The notes under the pieces: model-generated
Seen by the model: the letters and a program-made list of their open reading frames with translations, nothing else
What the model was told of the DNA's origin: nothing
Database searches by the model: none
In this document: positions 42,530 to 52,586 of the stretch, in pieces
Layout of the letters: each line of letters starts with the position of its first letter
Position numbering within the stretch: the stretch's first letter is position 1
Assembly (NCBI RefSeq): GCF_004803895.1
Contig: NZ_CP021978.1
Location: 1,116,001-1,180,000 of the forward strand
Direction of reading: 5' to 3'
Length of the DNA: 64,000 bases
DNA from: Streptomyces hawaiiensis
GTDB taxonomy: Bacteria; Actinomycetota; Actinomycetes; Streptomycetales; Streptomycetaceae
Position numbers and translations under genes: made by a program

Positions 42530-43885
42530 ATGTCGTCGAATCCGGTCGCCGAGACCGTCGCCTCGCTGATGCCCAGGGCGAGGGAGGAGCTCACCGAACT
42601 GGTGGCCTTCCGGTCGGTGGCTGACTTCGACCAGTTCCCGAGGAGTGAGAGCGAGGGCGCCGCCCGCTGGGTCGCGGACGCGCTCGCCGCCGAGGGCTTC
42701 GAGGACGTGGCCCTGCTCGACACCCCGGACGGCACGCAGTCGGTCTACGGCTACCTGCCCGGTCCGGCGGGCGCGAAGACCGTCCTGCTCTACGCCCACT
42801 ACGACGTGCAGCCGCCGCTGGACGAGGCCGCCTGGACGACACCGCCGTTCGAGCTGACCGAGCGGGACGGGCGCTGGTACGGGCGTGGGGCAGCCGACTG
42901 CAAGGGCGGCCTGATCATGCACCTGCTGGCGCTGCGCGCGCTGAAGGCGAACGGCGGCGTGCCCGTCGGCGTCAAGGTGATCGCCGAGGGCTCGGAGGAG
43001 ATGGGCACGGGCGGTCTGGAGCGGTACGCCGAGGAGCACCCGGAGCTGCTGGAGGCGGACACGATCGTCATCGGCGACGCGGGCAACTTCCGAGTCGGCC
43101 TGCCGACCGTCACCTCCACCCTGCGCGGCATGACGCTGGTGCGGCTGCGGGTCGACACGCTCGCGGGCAACCTGCACTCGGGCCAGTTCGGCGGTGCCGC
43201 GCCCGACGCGCTGGCCGCCCTGATCCGCGTGCTGGACTCGCTGCGCGCCGAGGACGGTTCGACGACCGTCGAGGGGCTCTCCGGGGGCGCGGACTGGGAG
43301 GGGCTGCAGTACGAGGAGGAGCAGTTCCGGCAGGACGCCAAGGTTCTGGACGGTGTGGAGCTGATCGGGTCCGGATCGGTCGCCGACCGGATCTGGGCGC
43401 GGCCGGCCGTCACGGTCATCGGCATCGACTGCCCGCCGGTCGTGGGGGCCACCCCGTCCGTGCAGGCGAGCGCCCGTGCGCTGATCAGCCTGCGGGTGCC
43501 GCCGGGGGCGGACGCGGGCGCGGCGACCAAGCTGCTCCAGGCGCACCTGGAGGCGCACACACCGTGGGGTGCGCGGGTGAGTATCGAGCAGGTCGGCCAG
43601 GGCCAGCCGTTCCGCGCCGACACCACCAGCCCTGCCTACCAGGCCATGGCGGCCGCGATGGCGGTGGCCTACCCGGGGCAGGAGATGCAGTACGCGGGGC
43701 AGGGTGGCTCCATCCCGCTGTGCAACACGCTGGCCGCCCTCTACCCGCGTGCGGAGATCCTGCTCATCGGGCTGAGCGAGCCGGAGGCCCAGATCCACGC
43801 GGTCAACGAGAGCGTGTCCCCCGAGGAGCTGGAGCGGCTGTCGGTGGCGGAGGCGCTGTTCCTGCGGAACTACGCGGCGAGCTGA
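42530..43885 (+). CDS. M20 family dipeptidase
   Basis: ATG 42530, with GAGGAG 7 nt upstream, gives 451 residues. Zinc-binding and catalytic motifs are clear: LLYAHYDVQPP (His, and catalytic Asp two residues on), GRGAADCKGG (bridging Asp), EGSEEMG (catalytic Glu and metal Glu) and IHAVNESV near the end (His). The lid domain for dimerisation is between residues about 215 and 330. It should cleave dipeptides or N-acylated amino acids in the cytoplasm. It is followed by a strong terminator-like hairpin. Confidence 0.93.
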   Translation: MSSNPVAETVASLMPRAREELTELVAFRSVADFDQFPRSESEGAARWVADALAAEGFEDVALLDTPDGTQSVYGYLPGPAGAKTVLLYAHYDVQPPLDEAAWTTPPFELTERDGRWYGRGAADCKGGLIMHLLALRALKANGGVPVGVKVIAEGSEEMGTGGLERYAEEHPELLEADTIVIGDAGNFRVGLPTVTSTLRGMTLVRLRVDTLAGNLHSGQFGGAAPDALAALIRVLDSLRAEDGSTTVEGLSGGADWEGLQYEEEQFRQDAKVLDGVELIGSGSVADRIWARPAVTVIGIDCPPVVGATPSVQASARALISLRVPPGADAGAATKLLQAHLEAHTPWGARVSIEQVGQGQPFRADTTSPAYQAMAAAMAVAYPGQEMQYAGQGGSIPLCNTLAALYPRAEILLIGLSEPEAQIHAVNESVSPEELERLSVAEALFLRNYAAS

Positions 43886-43901
43886 CCGCTCTGCCCTCAG
43901 C

Positions 43902-43931
43902 CAAGGCCCTCGTCCTCGGACGGGGGCCTTG
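43902..43931 (+). terminator. hairpin after the dipeptidase gene
   Basis: CAAGGCCC pairs with GGGCCTTG and an inner CGTCC pairs with GGACG around a TC loop, making a near-continuous 13-bp stem 17 bp after the stop. It abuts the promoter of the next gene. Confidence 0.7.
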
Positions 43932-43945
43932 CCTACGGTCGTCCC

Positions 43946-44656
43946 ATGGACGTCATCGAGCTGCTCCCCCGCCTGCATCTGCTGCGCTTCCCGGTCGGTC
44001 AGGCCTACCTCTGGCGCGACGGCGGTGAACTGACGCTGGTCGACGCCGGCCCGGCCGGCTCCGGCGCCCCGATCGCCGAGGCGGTGACCGCCCTCGGGCT
44101 GCACCCCCGGGACGTGCGGCGGATCGTGCTCACCCACTTCCACGAGGACCACGCGGGCGGGGCGGGCGAGTTCGCCGCGCTGAGCGGCGCCGAGGTGCTG
44201 GCCCACCGGCTCGACGCGCCTGCCGTACGCGGGGACGTCCCGGGCCCGCCGCCGGTGTTCGAGGACTGGGAGCGGCCGCTGCACGAGCAGGCCGCGAAGC
44301 TCCTGCCCGAGGGCGACTTCGCCCGGCCCCGGCAGGTCACCGAGGTGTCCGACGGCGACGTGCTGGACGTGGGCGGCGGGGCGCAGGTCGTGCATGTCCC
44401 GGGGCACACGCACGGCAGCATCGCACTCCATCTCCCGGAGCACGGGGTGCTGTTCACGGGTGACACGGTCGCCGCGTCACCCGTGGACGGCACGGTGATG
44501 CCGGGGGTGTTCAACCTCGATCGTGAGCAGGTTCTCGCGGCCTGTCTGCGCCTGGCCGGACTGGAGGCGGACGTGGCATGTTTTGGACACGGTGAACCGG
44601 TGACGGGGCGGGCGGCCCGGGCGCTGCGGAACGCGGCGCTCGGGCGGTCCGCCTAG
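43946..44656 (+). CDS. metallo-beta-lactamase-fold hydrolase
   Basis: This 236-residue protein has the MBL zinc motif THFHEDHAGG (residues about 62-71), later His in VHVPGHTHGSIALHL, Asp in LFTGDTVAA, and the final His in CFGHGEP. Such enzymes hydrolyse thioesters, lactones or related bonds; the substrate here is not defined. A TACGGT -10 ends 6 nt before the ATG at 43946 and no ribosome site is seen, so it is probably leaderless. It is unrelated in sequence to the dipeptidase upstream and separated from it by a hairpin. Confidence 0.9.
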   Translation: MDVIELLPRLHLLRFPVGQAYLWRDGGELTLVDAGPAGSGAPIAEAVTALGLHPRDVRRIVLTHFHEDHAGGAGEFAALSGAEVLAHRLDAPAVRGDVPGPPPVFEDWERPLHEQAAKLLPEGDFARPRQVTEVSDGDVLDVGGGAQVVHVPGHTHGSIALHLPEHGVLFTGDTVAASPVDGTVMPGVFNLDREQVLAACLRLAGLEADVACFGHGEPVTGRAARALRNAALGRSA

Positions 44657-44699
44657 GGCCTGAGGCCGCGCGACGCCGGCATGATCCGAACGATGGGCC

Positions 44700-45785
44700 C
44701 TAGCCGAGCGCCGGGTCCAGGACGATGTCCTCCTCGCGTGGCGCGACGGTCGGCTCCTCGGGGAAGTGGCAGGCGGTCAGATGACCCGAGGGGCTGCCCT
44801 CGACGCGCACCAGTCGCGGTTCCTCGAGGGCGCATTTGGCCTGTGCCTTCCAGCAGCGGGTGCGGAAGCGGCAGCCGGAGGGCGGGTCGATCGGCGAGGG
44901 CACGTCCCCGGCCAGCCGGATGCGTTCGCGCCGCTCGACGGCGTCCGGGTCGGCCTCGGGTACGGCGGACAGCAGCGCGTGCGTGTAGGGGTGCCGGGGC
45001 CGGGTGTAGAGCGACTCCCGCTCGGCGACCTCGACGATCTTGCCGAGGTACATCACGGCGACCCGCTCGGAGAAGTGCCGCACGACGGCGAGGTCGTGGG
45101 CGATGAAGAGGAAGGCGATGCCGAACTCCCGCTGGAGGTCCTGGAGCAGGTTGACGACCTGCGCCTGGATGGAGACGTCCAGCGCGGAGACGGGTTCGTC
45201 GGCCACGATCAGCTTCGGCCGCAGGGCGAGGGCGCGGGCGATGCCGATGCGCTGGCGCTGACCGCCGGAGAACTCGTTCGGATAGCGGTTGTAGTGCTCG
45301 GGATTGAGCCCGACCGTCTCCAGGAGTTCCTGAGCGCGCTTCTTGTGTCCCTGCGGCGGGTTGATGCCGTTGAGCCGCATCGGCGTCTCGATGATGGTGC
45401 CGACGGTGTGCCGCGGGTTCAGCGACGAGTACGGGTCCTGGAAGATCATCTGGAGGTTGCGGCGGGCCTCCCGCATCCGCCCGGGCGACTGGTGGGAGAT
45501 GTCCTCGCCGTCGAACACGACGGAGCCGCCGGTGGGTTCGAGCAGCCGGGTGATCAGTCGGCCCGTGGTCGACTTGCCGCAGCCGGACTCGCCGACCAGG
45601 CCCAGCGACTCGCCGGGCCCGACCGAGAAGTCGATGCCGTCGACGGCGCGGACGGCCCCGATCTGCCGCTGGAAGATGATGCCCTGCCGGATCGGGAAGT
45701 GCTTCTGCAGACCGCGTACCTCCAGGAGGTTCTCGCCGGCGGGGCGGTCGGTGCTCTGCCCGGTGAGGGGCTCGGTGGTGCTCAC
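44700..45785 (-). CDS. dppF: dipeptide/oligopeptide ABC transporter ATP-binding protein (DppF type)
   Basis: GTG 45785 gives 361 residues. The Walker A motif is GESGCGKST, the signature [15 protein letters not shown], and Walker [13 protein letters not shown]. The C-terminal oligopeptide-transporter extension has Cys residues in [14 protein letters not shown]; in the mycobacterial Dpp importer a similar region binds an iron-sulfur cluster, so that is possible here. It is the last gene of the operon, 26 bp after dppD. It powers peptide import with DppD. Confidence 0.95.
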   Translation of the reverse strand: MSTTEPLTGQSTDRPAGENLLEVRGLQKHFPIRQGIIFQRQIGAVRAVDGIDFSVGPGESLGLVGESGCGKSTTGRLITRLLEPTGGSVVFDGEDISHQSPGRMREARRNLQMIFQDPYSSLNPRHTVGTIIETPMRLNGINPPQGHKKRAQELLETVGLNPEHYNRYPNEFSGGQRQRIGIARALALRPKLIVADEPVSALDVSIQAQVVNLLQDLQREFGIAFLFIAHDLAVVRHFSERVAVMYLGKIVEVAERESLYTRPRHPYTHALLSAVPEADPDAVERRERIRLAGDVPSPIDPPSGCRFRTRCWKAQAKCALEEPRLVRVEGSPSGHLTACHFPEEPTVAPREEDIVLDPALG

Positions 45786-45811
45786 GGCATGTTCCCTTTC
45801 GTCCGCCGCCG

Positions 45812-46912
45812 TCACTGCGCGGCCCGTGCGGCCGCGGCGCCCCGGTCGTCCGGGCCAGCCCCGCCGCGGATCTCCTGCTTGGCGTCGTCGCTGAGATGGC
45901 ACGCTGCGAGGTGCTGTCCGCTGCCGGAGACGAGACGCAGCTCGGGCCGCTCCGCCGTGGAACCGCCCTCCGGCACCCAGCCCTTGTAGGCGCAGCGCGG
46001 GTGGAAGGAGCAGCCGTCCGGCAGGTTGATCAGGCTCGGCGGGGTGCCGGGGATCGGGTTGAGCCGTTCGCCGACATCGCCGCTGAGGTGCGGCATCGAC
46101 TGCAACAGGCCCCAGGTGTAGGGGTGCTGGGGCTGCTTGAGGACGTCGCGGGTGGTGCCGTACTCGATGCGGCGGCCGCCGTACATCACCAGGATGTCGT
46201 CGGCGACGTCGGCGACCACACCGAGGTCGTGCGTGATGATGACGACGGCGGAGCCGAACTCCTCCTGGAGATCGCGGATCAGGTCCAGGATCTGCGCCTG
46301 GACGGTGACGTCCAGGGCGGTGGTGGGTTCGTCGGCGATGAGCAGCTCGGGGTCGCACACCAGCGACATGGCGATCATGGCGCGCTGGCGCATACCGCCG
46401 GAGAACTGGTGCGGGTAGTCCCTGACCCGGCGTTCGGGCTGCGGGATGCCGACCCGCCTCAGCATCTCCACCGCGCGGTCCTTCGCCTCCTTTTTGGAGA
46501 CCTTGTGGTGCACCCGGTAGGCCTCGGCGATCTGGGAGCCGACGGTGAAGAAGGGGTGCAGCGCGGACAGCGGGTCCTGGAAGATCATGGAGACCGTCCG
46601 GCCGCGCAGGGCGCGCATCCCGGCCTCGGGCAGGGCGACGAGTTCCCTGCCCTCCAGCCAGATCTCGCCGGAGACCTGGGCACGGGTGCCCTTGTGCAGT
46701 CCGAGCAGGGCCAGTGAGGTCACCGACTTGCCGGAGCCGGACTCGCCGACGATGCCGAGGGTCCTGCCCTTCTCCAGGGTGAAGGAGACGCCGTCGACCG
46801 ACTTGACGAGGCCGTCCTCGGTCGGGAAGTGCACCCTCAGGTCGCGTACGTCGAGGAAGGGTGCGGGCGCGGGCGCGACGTCCGCGGGCTGCGGTGAGGT
46901 CTGAACGGACAC
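45812..46912 (-). CDS. dppD: dipeptide/oligopeptide ABC transporter ATP-binding protein (DppD type)
   Basis: This 366-residue ATPase starts with GTG 46912. Walker A is GESGSGKS, the signature [11 protein letters not shown], Walker [13 protein letters not shown], and the H loop is in [13 protein letters not shown]. The C-terminal region has [11 protein letters not shown] and a later Cys, the Cys-bearing element of Dpp/Opp ATPases. It lies 26 bp after dppB and 26 bp before dppF. Confidence 0.95.
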   Translation of the reverse strand: MSVQTSPQPADVAPAPAPFLDVRDLRVHFPTEDGLVKSVDGVSFTLEKGRTLGIVGESGSGKSVTSLALLGLHKGTRAQVSGEIWLEGRELVALPEAGMRALRGRTVSMIFQDPLSALHPFFTVGSQIAEAYRVHHKVSKKEAKDRAVEMLRRVGIPQPERRVRDYPHQFSGGMRQRAMIAMSLVCDPELLIADEPTTALDVTVQAQILDLIRDLQEEFGSAVVIITHDLGVVADVADDILVMYGGRRIEYGTTRDVLKQPQHPYTWGLLQSMPHLSGDVGERLNPIPGTPPSLINLPDGCSFHPRCAYKGWVPEGGSTAERPELRLVSGSGQHLAACHLSDDAKQEIRGGAGPDDRGAAAARAAQ

Positions 46913-46938
46913 GGGTGTTCCTAAGGACGAAGAAGGGC

Positions 46939-47931
46939 TCAGGCGAGGCGAACGCGCGGGTCGACGAGGCCGTACACGAGGTCGACGACGACGTTGGCGA
47001 GGACGACGAACGTCGCGGCGAAGAGCGTGGTGCCGAGGATGACCGGCAGGTCGGAGTTCTGGACGGAGTCGACCGCGAGCTTGCCGATGCCGTTGATGCC
47101 GAACACCGACTCGGTGATGACCGCGGAGCCGCCGATCAGGGAGCCGACGTCCATGCCGAAGATGGTGATGATCGGGGTGATGGCTGCCCGCAGCCCGTGT
47201 TTGAGGACGACTGTGGAAGCCGGCAGGCCCTTGGCGCGGGCGGTGCGCATGTAGTCCTCGGCGAAGACCTCCAGCATGGAGGAGCGGCTGAGCCGGGTGT
47301 ACATCGCGAGGTAGACGATGACCAGGGTGGCCCAGGGCAGGATCAGTCCCTCGAACCAGCCGGCCGGGTCCTCGGTGATCGGCGTGTAGCCGGAGGTCGG
47401 CAGGATCTGGAACTTGTCGACGAACACGTACAGCAGGAGCAGACCGATGAAGTAGATCTGCACCGACACGCCGAACAGGGCCAGTCCGACCGCCGCCTTG
47501 TCGGCGGCCCTGCCCCTGCGCACCGCTGCGACGGTACCGAGGCCGACACCCAGGACCAGGAACGCCACCGCGGCGCCGAGACCGAGGGAGAGGTCCGCCG
47601 GGAAGTCCTGGAGCAGCGTGGTCAGGACGGGGGTGTCGGTCTGGAAGGAGACGCCGAGGCAGGGCGCGCCGCAGTGGATGCTGACGCTCTGGTCGCCGAA
47701 GGTACGGCCGACGAACAGTCCCTTGAGGAACTCCCAGTACTGGGTGAGGTAGCTCTGGTCCAGGCCCAGCGAGTGCTTGATCTCGGCGAGGCGGGAGGGC
47801 GAGCAGGTCTTTCCGCAGGCCAGGAGTGCGGGGTCGGACGGCAGCGCGAAGAAGATGAAGAAGGTGATCGTGGTGATCACCAGCATGATCAGGGCCGCTG
47901 CCAGCAGGCGTCTGACGAGGTAACGAAACAT
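46939..47931 (-). CDS. dppB: dipeptide/oligopeptide ABC transporter permease (DppB type)
   Basis: This 330-residue protein has six predicted helices, the first directly after [18 protein letters not shown]. An unusual extracellular loop of about 90 residues between helices 1 and 2 contains Cys residues ([11 protein letters not shown] and [10 protein letters not shown]), which may form disulfides. The permease EAA-type loop is [20 protein letters not shown]. It pairs with DppC. Confidence 0.93.
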   Translation of the reverse strand: MFRYLVRRLLAAALIMLVITTITFFIFFALPSDPALLACGKTCSPSRLAEIKHSLGLDQSYLTQYWEFLKGLFVGRTFGDQSVSIHCGAPCLGVSFQTDTPVLTTLLQDFPADLSLGLGAAVAFLVLGVGLGTVAAVRRGRAADKAAVGLALFGVSVQIYFIGLLLLYVFVDKFQILPTSGYTPITEDPAGWFEGLILPWATLVIVYLAMYTRLSRSSMLEVFAEDYMRTARAKGLPASTVVLKHGLRAAITPIITIFGMDVGSLIGGSAVITESVFGINGIGKLAVDSVQNSDLPVILGTTLFAATFVVLANVVVDLVYGLVDPRVRLA

Positions 47932-48005
47932 GGGGTGCCGGGACCTGACGTGAGTGGGCTGCCCGCCGGCGGCCGGGACCGCCGGCGGGGTTCAGAGGAG
48001 ATGCG

Positions 48006-49682
48006 TCAGTGCTTGACGTAGACGTGGACCAGGCTCGGCTCGGCCACGATCGAGTCGGGGATGACCCCGCCGACCTTGGAGCCGGACATCTCGCTGAAGT
48101 TCATGTACATCAGCGGGACCACGGCGGCGTCCTTCAGGATCTGCTCGTCCATCTGGCCGTAGACCGCGTTGCGCTGCGTGATGTCGGTCATCTTCGCGGC
48201 CTTGTCGATCAGTGCGTTGACCTTCGGGTCGTTCAGGTACGACTGGTCCTGGTTGGCCTGCGGGTTCTTCTTGATCAGCCGGCCGTCGAAGAGGGTGGGC
48301 AGCACCGTGGAGGCGTTCGGCCAGTCGGCGATCCAGTCGACCCAGGTCAGGTCGTACTGGTTCTTCACGTTGTCGACGGTGCTGAAGTAGTTCGACGCGT
48401 TGATGGGGGTGATGTTGACGGTGATGCCGATCCGTCCCAGCGCGGTCTTCACCGCGTCGGCGAAGTGCTCCTCGGTGGCGGTGTTCTCCACGGCGATCGA
48501 CATGGTCGGCTTCGGGTTGCCGGCCTGCTTCATCAGTGCCTTGGCCTTGGCGAGGTTGCCCGCCGGGTTGGCGCTGTACAGGTTGAACTTCTTGTAGCCG
48601 CCGATGCCGGGGCTCAGCATGGTGCTGGCGTAGTCGCCGTACGCGGAGCCGCCGAAGGCGCCGCGGGCCGTGGTCTTGTCGAGGGCGTACTCGATCGCCT
48701 GGCGGACCCGGAGGTCCTTGACGCGGGTGGTGTTGATCGCCAGGTAGTTGATGCCGGGCGCCGGGATCTTGTAGTAACGGCTCTTCAGAGACGGGTCGTT
48801 GGCGAGCTGGGACAGGTCGGAGCCCGCGATCGGCCACTGCTGGATCGAGGTCTGGGCGGTGCCGGCGTCGGCCTTGAGCTGCTGGTCGATGGCGGCCTCG
48901 TCCTGCCCGAACTTGACGTCCATCTCGTCGACGTTCTGCTGCCGTATCGGGTCGGTCGACTGCGACCAGTGCTGGTTTTTGGCGAGAACGAGTTCCTTGT
49001 TCTTGGTGTACGACTTGATCATGTACGGGCCGTCGGACCAGACCTTGGTGTCGTAGGTCGAGCCGGTGTCGTGGGCCTTGGGCACGGCGGACCAGCCGGT
49101 CATCGTGGTTGTCTCGTTGAAGTCGGCCACCGGTTGGTTCAGGTGGAAGACGATCGTGTACTTGTCGGGCGTCTGGATGGAGCCGAGCTCCTTGCCCTGG
49201 TACGGGCCCTTGTAGTCGGCGCCGCCGACGAGCCACTGGGCCGCGTAGGGCGGGCCGCCGTTGATGTCGGAGGAGAAGAACCGCTCGACGCCGTACTTCA
49301 CGTCGGGTGCGGTGACCTCGGTGCCGTCCTGGTACTTGACCCCGTGCCGCAGGTGGAAGGTCCAGACCGTGGCGCCCTTGCTGGCGGTTCCGGTGTCGGT
49401 GGCCAGGTCGCCGACCAGCTTCGGCTTCGGCCCCGTCTCGTCCCAGCCGGTGAGGGTGCGGACGATCTCCTGGTCCATGCTCTGGCCCTCGGTCGTGTAG
49501 ACGCGCTGAGGGTCGAGGTGGTCGTAGTCCGCCTTGTTCAGGATGGTCAGGGTGCCACCCTTGCCGGGCGTGCCACTGCCGCTGTTGCCGGAGGACCCTC
49601 CGCATGCGGTGGCCCCCAGGGCGATCGCCACGGCGGTTGCCGTGAGAGCGACCGTGCGCGATCTGCGCGTGCTGCGCGTCAT
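48006..49682 (-). CDS. dppA: dipeptide/oligopeptide ABC transporter substrate-binding lipoprotein (DppA type)
   Basis: This 558-residue family 5 solute-binding protein starts at ATG 49682. It has a lipoprotein signal with ALGATACGGSS. The mature part shows family 5 features such as TVWTFHLRHGVKYQDGT and YALDKTTARGAFGG. It should bind short peptides at the membrane surface. The gene is placed between dppC and dppB, not first in the operon. Confidence 0.93.
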   Translation of the reverse strand: MTRSTRRSRTVALTATAVAIALGATACGGSSGNSGSGTPGKGGTLTILNKADYDHLDPQRVYTTEGQSMDQEIVRTLTGWDETGPKPKLVGDLATDTGTASKGATVWTFHLRHGVKYQDGTEVTAPDVKYGVERFFSSDINGGPPYAAQWLVGGADYKGPYQGKELGSIQTPDKYTIVFHLNQPVADFNETTTMTGWSAVPKAHDTGSTYDTKVWSDGPYMIKSYTKNKELVLAKNQHWSQSTDPIRQQNVDEMDVKFGQDEAAIDQQLKADAGTAQTSIQQWPIAGSDLSQLANDPSLKSRYYKIPAPGINYLAINTTRVKDLRVRQAIEYALDKTTARGAFGGSAYGDYASTMLSPGIGGYKKFNLYSANPAGNLAKAKALMKQAGNPKPTMSIAVENTATEEHFADAVKTALGRIGITVNITPINASNYFSTVDNVKNQYDLTWVDWIADWPNASTVLPTLFDGRLIKKNPQANQDQSYLNDPKVNALIDKAAKMTDITQRNAVYGQMDEQILKDAAVVPLMYMNFSEMSGSKVGGVIPDSIVAEPSLVHVYVKH

Positions 49683-49759
49683 TGAGGAAACTCCGTTTCT
49701 TGCTACGGGCTCGGCGGTCGTTCGTGGGACCGCCGGGCCGAAACTCGGGGGGTGGCTTG

Positions 49760-50791
49760 TCAGCCGCGCCGGGCGCGGGGATCCAGGGCGTCCCGGACGC
49801 CGTCCCCGAGAAGGTTGAGCGCCAGGACCAGAAGGAGGAGCAGGACGCCGGGCACGAAGAGGTACATCGGGTCCTGCAGGAAGAACTGGGAGGCGTCCGA
49901 CAGCAGGGCTCCCCAGTCGGGGTTGGGCGGGATGACGCCGACGCCCAGGTAGGACAGGGCCGCCTCGGTGGTGATGTTCTGCGGGACGGCGAGCGCGAAG
50001 GAGATCAGGATCGGCGCCCACAGGTTGGGCAGCAGCTGCCGGAAGAGGATGTGCCGCCGGCCGGCGCTCATCAGCCGTGCGGCGTCGACGAACTCCCGCT
50101 CGCGCAGGGACAGCACCTGCCCTCGCACCAGCCGGGCGGTGTACGCCCAGGCGAAGACCGAGATGTTGAGGACCAGGACGAGCAGCCGGAGGTTCTCGTC
50201 GGTGCCGCCGTGGCTGTTGGTCTGCAGCGCGTTCTGGATCACCGGGGTGAGCGCGATGATGAACAGCAGCTGCGGGAAGGCCAGCATCACGTCCATGACG
50301 CGGGAGAGCAAGGAGTCGACCCAGCCGCCGAAATAGCCGGCGGCGAGCCCGGCCACGACGCCGACCACGGTGGACAGCACGGCCGAGGCGAATCCCACGT
50401 AGAGGGACGTGCGCAGACCATAGACGATGCGGGCGAACAGGTCGTATCCCGTGCCCGGTTCGACGCCGAGCAGGTGCTCGGCGCTGATGCCGCCCAGCGA
50501 TCCGTAGGGGAAATTACCCGTGTCCGGATTGATCGCCTTGTTGTCGGGGGTGATCGGTCCCCAGCCGGTCACCGCGGTGAGGACCGGCGCGAGCAGTGCG
50601 ATCGCGATGAACAGGAGGGTGGCCGCCAGGGCAACCGTGGTGACCTTGTCCCGCCTGATCCGCCTCCAGGCCATCCGGGCCGGTGAGCGTCCGGCGACGA
50701 CCGTGCCGCCGGGTCTGGAGTCCTGCGTCGACGGCTCGGTCAGCAGCGCGGTGCCGCCGCCGGGGTCGACCGGCTGGTGTTGCGTGGTCAT
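49760..50791 (-). CDS. dppC: dipeptide/oligopeptide ABC transporter permease (DppC type)
   Basis: ATG 50791 gives 343 residues with a 50-residue hydrophilic N-terminus and six helices. The EAA-type loop is FVDAARLMSAGRRHILFRQLLP. It is the first gene of the five-gene operon, which is unusual because the binding protein commonly leads. The C-terminus ends LGDGVRDALDPRARR, standard for DppC/OppC proteins. Confidence 0.93.
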   Translation of the reverse strand: MTTQHQPVDPGGGTALLTEPSTQDSRPGGTVVAGRSPARMAWRRIRRDKVTTVALAATLLFIAIALLAPVLTAVTGWGPITPDNKAINPDTGNFPYGSLGGISAEHLLGVEPGTGYDLFARIVYGLRTSLYVGFASAVLSTVVGVVAGLAAGYFGGWVDSLLSRVMDVMLAFPQLLFIIALTPVIQNALQTNSHGGTDENLRLLVLVLNISVFAWAYTARLVRGQVLSLREREFVDAARLMSAGRRHILFRQLLPNLWAPILISFALAVPQNITTEAALSYLGVGVIPPNPDWGALLSDASQFFLQDPMYLFVPGVLLLLLVLALNLLGDGVRDALDPRARRG

Positions 50792-51097
50792 CGTACGGAC
50801 ATCCCGGATCTGCCCCTGGGGCAAGGAAATTGGGTGGCGGTCGTAAGTGCCGCCGTGAGACATTGCGGACTTTCGCAATGCCGTGCGAGTCCGGTCAAGC
50901 CGCGCAGGGGTCAGAAAAGGGATTGTTTGCGCTCATGGAAAAGTGTTGACGAGAATGGGGAATGTGATTGCCCGCAGCGTGAAGGATTGCGGGAGATTCC
51001 TTGGGCAGTGATTGGCCGTGGCCGCGGCGCCGTTTCCTCTTGCTTTTCCCTCGGAATCCCCCGCGCCGGGTAAAGGGCGCTTCGACGGGGGCCGGCG
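50792..51097. other. intergenic control region of the dpp operon
   Basis: These 306 bases are less GC-rich than their neighbours and hold no credible gene. They contain the predicted dpp promoter and the inverted repeat at 50861. Confidence 0.6.
50861..50898 (-). promoter_or_regulatory. possible dpp promoter with inverted repeat
   Basis: On the minus strand TTGACC (50898-50893) is a good -35. The inverted repeat CATTGCG-N6-CGCAATG (50861-50880) covers the expected -10 and start site, so it is a candidate operator; the regulator is unknown. Confidence 0.5.
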
Positions 51098-52141
51098 TCA
51101 GCCGACCGGCACCCCGGCCTCCAGATAGAGCGCCGCTCCGCGTTCGCGTGCCCGCAGGGCCCAGCGCAGCCGCTCGTAGCGCACCGGGGGCAGCAGCTCG
51201 GCGGCCTCCTCCTCGGTGACGAACCGCCAGGCGCGCAGCTCCGGGCCCGGCAGCAGCAGCCGGCCGGCCTCCGCGGAATGCAGGAGACCGCCGTCGAAGA
51301 GGAGGCGCAGGCCGCCGTATCCGGGGGGTGCGGGGCGCTCCCAGTCGACGACGAGCAGGCTCGGCACCTCGTCGAGGCTGATGCCGGTCTCCTCGGCGAC
51401 CTCGCGCATCCCGGCGCGTGCGGGCGCCTCGCCGGGTTCGACGACGCCGCCGGGGAACTCCCAGCCGGCCTTGTACGTGGGGTCGACGAGCAGCACCCGG
51501 CCCTGCTCGTCGAAGAGGAGCACTCCGGCGGCGACGGTCTCGGCGGTGGGCTCGGGCGTCTGCACGATGTCGCAGACGGGCACGGCACCGCTGGAGACGG
51601 CCTCGGCGATCCGGACGGCCGTCTCGTACGGCGTGAGGTCGCCGGTGTCGACCGGGTGGGCGTCCGTGGTGAGCCAGGAGGCGAGGGCGGCCCGGTACGG
51701 CTCGATGTGGTCGGAGGACCACTGGCGTATTCGTATCTCGCCGTCGGGCAGGTCTCGCGGAACCTCACGGGCCGCTATGCGCTCCCGCAGTATCGTTTCG
51801 GCCGGAGCGAGCAGGATGTGGTTGACCGGAATCCTGCGCGCGGCCAGGCCGCCGAAGATCTCGTCGCGGTACTCCTGGCGCAGCAGGGTCATGGGGACGA
51901 CCAGGGTCCCGCCGAGCTCGGCGAGCATCGCGGCCGCGGTGTCGATCACGAGCCGTCGCCAGATCGGCAGGTCCTGGAAGTCGCCGGCTTCGGCGAGGCG
52001 TTTGGGCGGCAGCAGGTGGGCGAGCGCGCCGCCGATGACCTCCGGGTCGAAGAGCGTGCTGTTCGGGATCAGTTCGATCAGCTCCCGTGCGGTGGTGGTC
52101 TTCCCCGCACCGAACGCGCCGTTGATCCAGACGACGGTCAC
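51098..52141 (-). CDS. P-loop kinase and Nudix hydrolase fusion protein
   Basis: This 347-residue protein has two domains. Residues 1-180 form a P-loop nucleotide kinase-like domain with [11 protein letters not shown] at the start. Residues about 200-340 form a Nudix hydrolase with a full Nudix box ([24 protein letters not shown]), which hydrolyses nucleoside diphosphate-linked compounds. A linker with [16 protein letters not shown] joins them. Such fusions are common in Streptomyces but the substrate is not known. The upstream gap contains a strong hairpin that ends the preceding small gene. Confidence 0.9.
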   Translation of the reverse strand: MTVVWINGAFGAGKTTTARELIELIPNSTLFDPEVIGGALAHLLPPKRLAEAGDFQDLPIWRRLVIDTAAAMLAELGGTLVVPMTLLRQEYRDEIFGGLAARRIPVNHILLAPAETILRERIAAREVPRDLPDGEIRIRQWSSDHIEPYRAALASWLTTDAHPVDTGDLTPYETAVRIAEAVSSGAVPVCDIVQTPEPTAETVAAGVLLFDEQGRVLLVDPTYKAGWEFPGGVVEPGEAPARAGMREVAEETGISLDEVPSLLVVDWERPAPPGYGGLRLLFDGGLLHSAEAGRLLLPGPELRAWRFVTEEEAAELLPPVRYERLRWALRARERGAALYLEAGVPVG

Positions 52142-52226
52142 AGGTCCCCCTCTTCTGTTGGCCCCCTGAGGCTTGCCCGCTTCACCCTGCCACGGAAACC
52201 AGCCGCAGTTGAGGGCGCATGACGAC

Positions 52227-52264
52227 GGCGCCGGCGCCCCCCTCAGTCGGGGAGCGCCGACGCC
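52227..52264 (-). terminator. hairpin after the Lys-rich secreted peptide gene
   Basis: GGCGCCGGCGCCCC faces GGGGAGCGCCGACGCC across CCTCAGTC, with one mismatch and one bulge. It lies 25-62 bp downstream of the stop of the gene at 52289-52519. Confidence 0.65.
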
Positions 52265-52288
52265 GTGGGCCGTAGCCGGAGCGGCTCG

Positions 52289-52519
52289 TCAGCCCTTCTT
52301 CTGGGCACCCTTCTTCTGGGCACCCTTCTTCTTCTTCTGGACGCCATCCTTCCTGTCCACGGACAGGCCGTCCCTGGCCACGGTCTGGTCGAGCGTCTTG
52401 AGGGTCTCGTCCACGTTGATGGCGGGGAGCGTTTCTCCGATGGCGTGGGACGGGGTGACCGCCGCGACGACGAAGCCGGTGGCGAGGGAGGCGATGGCGA
52501 GCATGCTGCGCTTCTTCAT
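52289..52519 (-). CDS. small secreted protein with Lys-rich repeat tail
   Basis: This 76-residue protein starts at ATG 52519. Residues 1-27 form a signal peptide (MKKRSMLAIASLATGF, ending SHA). The mature part is short and acidic-basic, and the last 15 residues contain KKKKGAQKKGAQKKG, a repeat of GAQKK. The corresponding DNA has tandem 15-bp units. No function is recognised; the tail could bind nucleic acid or teichoic acid. Confidence 0.65.
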   Translation of the reverse strand: MKKRSMLAIASLATGFVVAAVTPSHAIGETLPAINVDETLKTLDQTVARDGLSVDRKDGVQKKKKGAQKKGAQKKG

Positions 52520-52586
52520 GCCCGACACAACGGCCGGACCCGCTCCGGAGTCACGCAGCCGCGCACGACCGGGCGAAAGCGGGGCT

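Noticed and set aside
44700-50791. Dpp operon as a nickel or siderophore importer
   Set aside because: Sequence features fit general peptide import and no metal- or siderophore-specific gene is adjacent.
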